Source of the DNA: Lachnospiraceae bacterium
Lineage (GTDB): Bacteria; Bacillota; Clostridia; Lachnospirales; Lachnospiraceae
DNA length: 10,003 nucleotides
Direction of reading: 5' to 3'
Assembly: GCA_024684155.1 (NCBI GenBank)
Contig: JAIKXK010000233.1
Span: 1 to 10,003, forward strand
This document shows positions 6,596 to 10,003 of the stretch, piece by piece (position 1 is the first letter of the stretch; each line of letters starts with the position of its first letter). The notes beneath the pieces were generated by a model. It saw nothing but the letters and a program-made list of their open reading frames with translations, was not told the DNA's origin and made no database searches. The translations under genes and the position numbers were made by a program.

Positions 6596-7437
6596 AAAAA
6601 GCAGTACAACAATTTATGTTAGGTTCCGTATTAAAAAACGAAGCTTCTGTCAAAAACACTCTTTTCGCTATGAAAGAAGCTGGGTACGACAGTATTGAAC
6701 TCTGTTCCTTTATGCTTCATCCTATGGGACTTGTCATTCGACTATTAACAAAAGCAGCAGGAATGCCGGTAGGAAGTGGAGGTTCCCTTGATTGGAATCG
6801 TCTCATTGACGAATCTGGTTTAAATGTAATTTCCCTCCACGCTGATTTAGGTAGTATTGAAAAGGATTCTCATGCAATTTGCGAAGAAGCAAAATCTTTT
6901 CACACCGATACTGTGGTAATTACTGGAATGTATCGATTCAATTACGGAGACGAAGAGACCATGCACACTCTTGCAAAACGTCTCAACGAAGCTGGAAAGA
7001 ATCTAAAAAAAGAAGGCATCCGTCTCCTTTATCACAATCACAACTGTGAACTTCGTAAAGTAAACGACACCCAGTGTGCTTATGATATTTTACTGGAAGA
7101 AACAGATCCTTCTTTTGTAAATTTTGAATTTGATTCTTATTGGTTTACCGAGGGCGGTGCAGATGCCAAGCTATGGATGAATCGATTAGGAAATCGCATG
7201 AAGCTTTGGCATATCAACGACCGTGGTTCCCGGGTATCTGGAAGTGTAATTACTCCCATTTTAAAAACCGATAGTATGGAACTTGGCACTGGAAATATGG
7301 ACCTGGTTGGTCTCAAAAATATCGCGGAAGGAAACGGAGTCGAAGGAGTAATATTAGAAAGTCACAAAAACTGGATTGACAACGACCCCGTTAAAAGTCT
7401 CATTCTTAGTGCCAAGTGGTTAAGCAAAAATATTTAA
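6592..7437 (+). CDS. Sugar phosphate isomerase/epimerase-like TIM-barrel protein (AP endonuclease 2 fold)
   Basis: 281 residues, typical for the xylose isomerase-like/AP endonuclease 2 barrel family, a group of metal-dependent isomerases, epimerases, dehydratases and lyases acting on sugars and cyclitols. Seen: GYDSIEL (Glu36), SLHAD (His83), YHNHNCEL (His148, His150), FEFDSYWFTEGGAD (Asp181), LWHINDR (His207), ELGTGNMDL (230-238) and ILESHKNW (Glu256). Residues near strand ends such as Asp181, His207 and Glu256 are likely metal ligands. The exact reaction cannot be assigned. An AAAGGAG site lies about 9 nt before ATG 6592, and the start overlaps the TetR stop by 4 bp, so the two genes are translationally coupled. 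Some family members act on 3-keto-glycosides or split C-glycosides, which would suit the pump and glycosidases nearby, but no specific residue here proves it. Confidence 0.85.
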   Translation: MKKAVQQFMLGSVLKNEASVKNTLFAMKEAGYDSIELCSFMLHPMGLVIRLLTKAAGMPVGSGGSLDWNRLIDESGLNVISLHADLGSIEKDSHAICEEAKSFHTDTVVITGMYRFNYGDEETMHTLAKRLNEAGKNLKKEGIRLLYHNHNCELRKVNDTQCAYDILLEETDPSFVNFEFDSYWFTEGGADAKLWMNRLGNRMKLWHINDRGSRVSGSVITPILKTDSMELGTGNMDLVGLKNIAEGNGVEGVILESHKNWIDNDPVKSLILSAKWLSKNI

Positions 7438-7469
7438 TTATGCAATCTTTCCAGAAGCTTTTAACCACT
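7415..7469. repeat. Inverted repeat straddling the convergent gene ends
   Basis: AGTGGTTAA (7415-7423) is perfectly complementary to TTAACCACT (7461-7469). A further GC/GC pairing (7424-7425 with 7457-7458) is possible if two T are bulged. The repeat is centred close to 7437/7438, where the isomerase and epimerase stop codons abut, so RNA from either strand could form a hairpin. No T-run follows on either strand, so it is not a standard intrinsic terminator. Each arm is coding: it encodes KWLS at the isomerase end and QWLK at the epimerase end. Confidence 0.5.
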
Positions 7470-8457
7470 GAACTTCATCGTGGATAGTTTCCTGGTAAGA
7501 ACGAGGCTTGTAGCCTAATTCTTCTTCTGCCTTTGTAGAATCAAAGGTATTATTTCTAGCAAGGTTATATACAGAGAAAGTAGTTAATAATGGTTTTTCA
7601 CCTGTCTTAGCTGCTTTCTTTTCCATTGCTTTTCCCATAAGATTTGCTGCCCAGATAGGTAAGAACATCTTTACAGGCTTACATCCACTTTCTTCACTAA
7701 CTAATTTGCAGAAATCTTTAAAGCTTACTTCTTCATTTCCTAAGATGTAGCAGTTACCCTTGCGGCCCTTATCGATAGCTGCAATTGTTCCGTATGCTAA
7801 ATCTCTTACATCTACTAAGTTAAATGAACCAGCAATTCCTGCCGGCATTTCTCCATTAATAATCTTAATTAAAGTACCTGTTGTTTCACCTACTGCAAAA
7901 TCTTCAGGTCCTAAAATTCCTGAAGGATGAACTACACATGCATTTAATCCTTTTTCCTTTACTGCATCAAGTACAAGCTGTGTTGCCATTGCTTTACTCT
8001 GAGAGTAGCATCCTAATACCTTATCTCCATCGAAGTGATATACTTCTTTGATTGCTTCTCCATTTGGACGTTCAGGAATAGCACCTGTAGAACTGCAGTA
8101 TACTAATTTCTTACATTCCTTATGGCTTAAGCATAAATCAATGATGTTCTGTGTACCGCCAACATTTACATCAATTACTTTCTGGTTATATTCAGGATTT
8201 ACAGAAACAATACTTGCAATGTGAAGTACGATTGTTTCAACACCATCCTCTACTGTAAAGAATCTTTCTAAAGATTCCTTATCTGTTAAATCTCCTGCAC
8301 AAACTTCTGCTTTTGAAGGAACATATTTCATAGCTGGATCGTTAGGTAAAACGAAAGCTCTTACGTCTTCTCCGTTTTCAATTAACTGTCTGCAAACAGT
8401 TCCTCCTAAAAATCCTGCTGCACCTGTTACCAAAATTTTTCTCTTGCTCTTTGCCAT
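7438..8457 (-). CDS. NAD(P)-dependent epimerase/reductase, extended SDR family
   Basis: 339-residue Rossmann-fold enzyme, cytoplasmic. The nucleotide-binding motif TGAAGFLGG lies at about 11-19, the second-strand region AGDLTD at about 54-59, the catalytic serine region VYCSSTGA at about 119-126, and the YxxxK pair at Tyr151/Lys155 (YSQSK). HPSGILGP follows at about 177-184, and DVRDLA occurs in the C-terminal half. These mark an extended short-chain dehydrogenase, close in style to dihydroflavonol/aldehyde reductase-like and nucleotide-sugar epimerase members; the substrate is unknown. ATG 8457 is chosen because AGGAGG lies 7 nt upstream; a TTG at 8484 has no such site. Its stop abuts the isomerase stop with no spacer. 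The 101 bp separating it from the response regulator show no convincing promoter or terminator, so read-through from the two-component operon is possible. Confidence 0.88.
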   Translation of the reverse strand: MAKSKRKILVTGAAGFLGGTVCRQLIENGEDVRAFVLPNDPAMKYVPSKAEVCAGDLTDKESLERFFTVEDGVETIVLHIASIVSVNPEYNQKVIDVNVGGTQNIIDLCLSHKECKKLVYCSSTGAIPERPNGEAIKEVYHFDGDKVLGCYSQSKAMATQLVLDAVKEKGLNACVVHPSGILGPEDFAVGETTGTLIKIINGEMPAGIAGSFNLVDVRDLAYGTIAAIDKGRKGNCYILGNEEVSFKDFCKLVSEESGCKPVKMFLPIWAANLMGKAMEKKAAKTGEKPLLTTFSVYNLARNNTFDSTKAEEELGYKPRSYQETIHDEVQWLKASGKIA

Positions 8458-8558
8458 AATAAAACCTCCTAATATATCTCTCAATGTTTTGGTTTGTTTT
8501 TTAACTGAGACAAGAATATTCCCTTTTGGTAAACCTTAAGTAAAATAAAAATATTTTT

Positions 8559-9245
8559 TTAATTATTTTTTTCTTCCTCTAACATTACAGCTTTATAGCC
8601 GACTCCCCTGGAAGAAACAATTTCAAATTCGCTACATTCCTCAAGTTTTTTTCTTAGACGATTAATATATACTTTAATGGTGTTATAATCAGATTCCGTG
8701 TCATACCCCCAGACATCATCCATTAACTGCTGCTTGGTAAATATTACGCCAGGATAAGACAGCAATTTATATAGCAATTTAAATTCTGTTTCCGTGAAGT
8801 CAAGCATCACTCCCCGATAGGAAGCCTGCATCCCCTCTTCTGACATGGAAAAATCTCCAATGGTAATCTCTTTTTCCGTATTAATTTTATATCTTCGAAG
8901 GATGGCCTCAATATGCCAGGTTAACTCTTCATAATCAATAGGTTTCGTTAAGTACTCATCAATACCGGTACTGTATCCTTTTTTTTTATGCTTAAAGTCA
9001 TCCATGGCTGTCAGCATAATTACCGGAGTATCATCACCCATAGCTCGAAGTTCCTGAACAAACTCATATCCATCCATATTCGGCATCATAACATCAGCTA
9101 CAATTAAATCCACGTGTTCGTGTTCTAACACATCAAAAGCATCTAATCCATCTTCTGCTTCTAATATTTCATACTGATTTCGCAGTTTTACCTTTGTCAG
9201 TTCCCGTACTGATTTTTCATCTTCCACTAATAAAATTCGAACCAT
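8559..9245 (-). CDS. OmpR/PhoB-family response regulator
   Basis: 228 residues with two domains. The receiver (1-120) shows acidic pocket residues Glu8, Asp9 and Glu10 (VEDE), phospho-acceptor Asp51 in VADVMMP, Thr79 in MLTA and Lys101 in LTKP. The winged-helix DNA-binding domain (about 125-222) shows FTETEFKLL, DVWGYD, INRLRKKL and SSRGVGYK. It should be phosphorylated by the kinase encoded immediately upstream and then bind promoter DNA as a dimer. An AGGAGG site 8 nt before ATG 9245 overlaps the kinase stop, indicating translational coupling. The coding strand has a run of nine A (8987-8979) encoding Lys87-89. Neither the signal nor the targets can be read here; no obvious target gene, such as an ABC transporter, lies adjacent. 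Confidence 0.95.
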   Translation of the reverse strand: MVRILLVEDEKSVRELTKVKLRNQYEILEAEDGLDAFDVLEHEHVDLIVADVMMPNMDGYEFVQELRAMGDDTPVIMLTAMDDFKHKKKGYSTGIDEYLTKPIDYEELTWHIEAILRRYKINTEKEITIGDFSMSEEGMQASYRGVMLDFTETEFKLLYKLLSYPGVIFTKQQLMDDVWGYDTESDYNTIKVYINRLRKKLEECSEFEIVSSRGVGYKAVMLEEEKNN

Positions 9246-9256
9246 TTTTCTTCCTC

Positions 9257-10003
9257 CTACTTTACTGGCAACTTCACAGTAAATGTACTTCCGCTACCTG
9301 GATAACTTGATGCCGTAATACTTCCACCACATAAAATTACAATTCTCTTTACAATAGAAAGTCCTATTCCACTTCCTTTCGTTAAACTGGTGGTATCATT
9401 TTGATAATACTTATCAAAAATACGACCAATGGTTTCCTCGTCCATACCCATTCCATCATCTGTAATACGAACACTAAGTTCTTTTTTTGTAACCTCACCT
9501 ACAATTGTTATGGTACCACCTTCTTTTGTGAACTTTACTGCATTACTCAAAAGATTGTTCCATACATGCTGCAACAATTCCTGATTGGCATAAATGGGAA
9601 GTTCTAAATCCTCGTCCATTTCCACATCAATATTTTTATTATCCAACTGTTTTGAAAGCAAAATAATACACCGACGAAGCTGTTCTGCCACGTCATATTT
9701 TTCTTTATCTGAAACCACCTGCATAGCCTCTACCTTTGACAACAAGAGCGTATTCATAGACAGATTCAATAGTCTTTTTGACTCTTCCGAAATCATTCGC
9801 AGCTGTTCTAATCTTTCCTCTGTTTCAATATCTTTTCCTGTTTCTAAAAGATAATCTGAAAATCCGCTAATAGCAGTAATGGGCGTCTTAAACTCATGGG
9901 CAAATTCATTGGTAAAGGCTTCCATTTCTTCCTTCGTTCTTTTCAGTTCCATAGTCATCGCATTAAATTGTTTATAAACATCTTCATACTCACCAGCTTT
10001 ATT
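9257..10003 (-). CDS. Sensor histidine kinase, C-terminal part (runs off right edge)
   Basis: The frame is open to the right edge and 248 residues are visible. The first residues, GEYEDVYKQFNAM, resemble the end of a HAMP linker, so membrane segments and sensor domain should lie beyond the edge. The H-box NEFAHEFKTP carries the phosphorylated histidine (residue 36 from the edge). The ATP-binding domain shows the N-box NNLLSNAVKF, G1 TDDGMGMD, F-box FDKYYQ and G2 GSGIGLSIVKRI. An ATG at 9958 is not the start: no ribosome binding site precedes it and it falls inside the linker. The kinase gene is followed after 11 bp by its response regulator. The protein should be a membrane-bound homodimer that autophosphorylates and passes phosphate to Asp51 of the partner. 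Confidence 0.95.
   Translation of the reverse strand, partial: NKAGEYEDVYKQFNAMTMELKRTKEEMEAFTNEFAHEFKTPITAISGFSDYLLETGKDIETEERLEQLRMISEESKRLLNLSMNTLLLSKVEAMQVVSDKEKYDVAEQLRRCIILLSKQLDNKNIDVEMDEDLELPIYANQELLQHVWNNLLSNAVKFTKEGGTITIVGEVTKKELSVRITDDGMGMDEETIGRIFDKYYQNDTTSLTKGSGIGLSIVKRIVILCGGSITASSYPGSGSTFTVKLPVK

Noticed and set aside
8455..8484. Upstream TTG start at 8484 for the epimerase gene
   Set aside because: A perfect AGGAGG sits 7 nt before ATG 8457; the extension is translated leader sequence.
8547..8558. AAAAATATTTTT palindrome just past the response-regulator stop as a terminator
   Set aside because: It is made only of A and T with no loop room, so a stable hairpin is unlikely; it looks like AT-rich spacer.
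9956..9958. ATG 9958 as the start of a short soluble histidine kinase
   Set aside because: The frame is open upstream to the window edge with HAMP-like residues, and no ribosome binding site precedes the ATG.
1..10003. CRISPR array, tRNA, rRNA, insertion sequence or phage genes
   Set aside because: No regularly spaced repeats, cloverleaf-like segments, transposase or integrase motifs were seen on either strand.

Overview
The window is AT-rich and densely coded, with strong AGGAGG-type ribosome binding sites. Its proteins (cytoplasmic GH2 and GH43 enzymes, a MepA-like MATE pump, an OmpR-type two-component pair) resemble those of gut or rumen Clostridia. Lachnospiraceae is the likeliest home, but this rests on protein style only and the genus cannot be named.

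Layout. The left end (1-203, minus) holds the N-terminal part of an AraC-type regulator, which runs off the edge. Two bases upstream of it ends a GH2 beta-galactosidase-like enzyme (206-2401, minus) with its own promoter region, 2402-2560, containing a TATAAT box and a 10-bp inverted repeat. A long hairpin at 2566-2637 separates it from a GH43 enzyme with F5/8-type and FN3-like C-terminal domains (2662-4461, minus). The GH43 gene lies 25 bp behind a MATE efflux transporter (4487-5875, minus), so the two are probably one transcript. Facing away from the MATE gene is a TetR regulator (6017-6595, plus), which overlaps by 4 bp a TIM-barrel sugar isomerase/epimerase-like gene (6592-7437, plus). The 141-bp gap between the divergent genes holds a near-consensus promoter for MATE and a 26-bp near-palindrome over its -10 box. 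The isomerase gene ends exactly where an oppositely oriented NAD(P)-dependent epimerase/reductase gene ends (7438-8457, minus). To the right lie an OmpR-family response regulator (8559-9245, minus) and the C-terminal part of its histidine kinase (9257-10003, minus).

How they may work together. The central block looks like one accessory carbohydrate or glycoside module: a TetR sensor, an exporter and GH43 on one transcript, a co-transcribed TetR plus isomerase, and a GH2 gene linked to an AraC regulator. Both glycosidases lack signal peptides and should act on imported small glycosides. A pump coupled to a glycosidase suggests, but does not prove, that a toxic aglycone or other product is expelled. 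No sugar importer is visible. The two-component system and the epimerase are probably separate units.

Three genes (GH2, MATE, epimerase) have possible longer GTG/TTG starts, but a clear Shine-Dalgarno inside each extension points to the internal ATG, which is used here.
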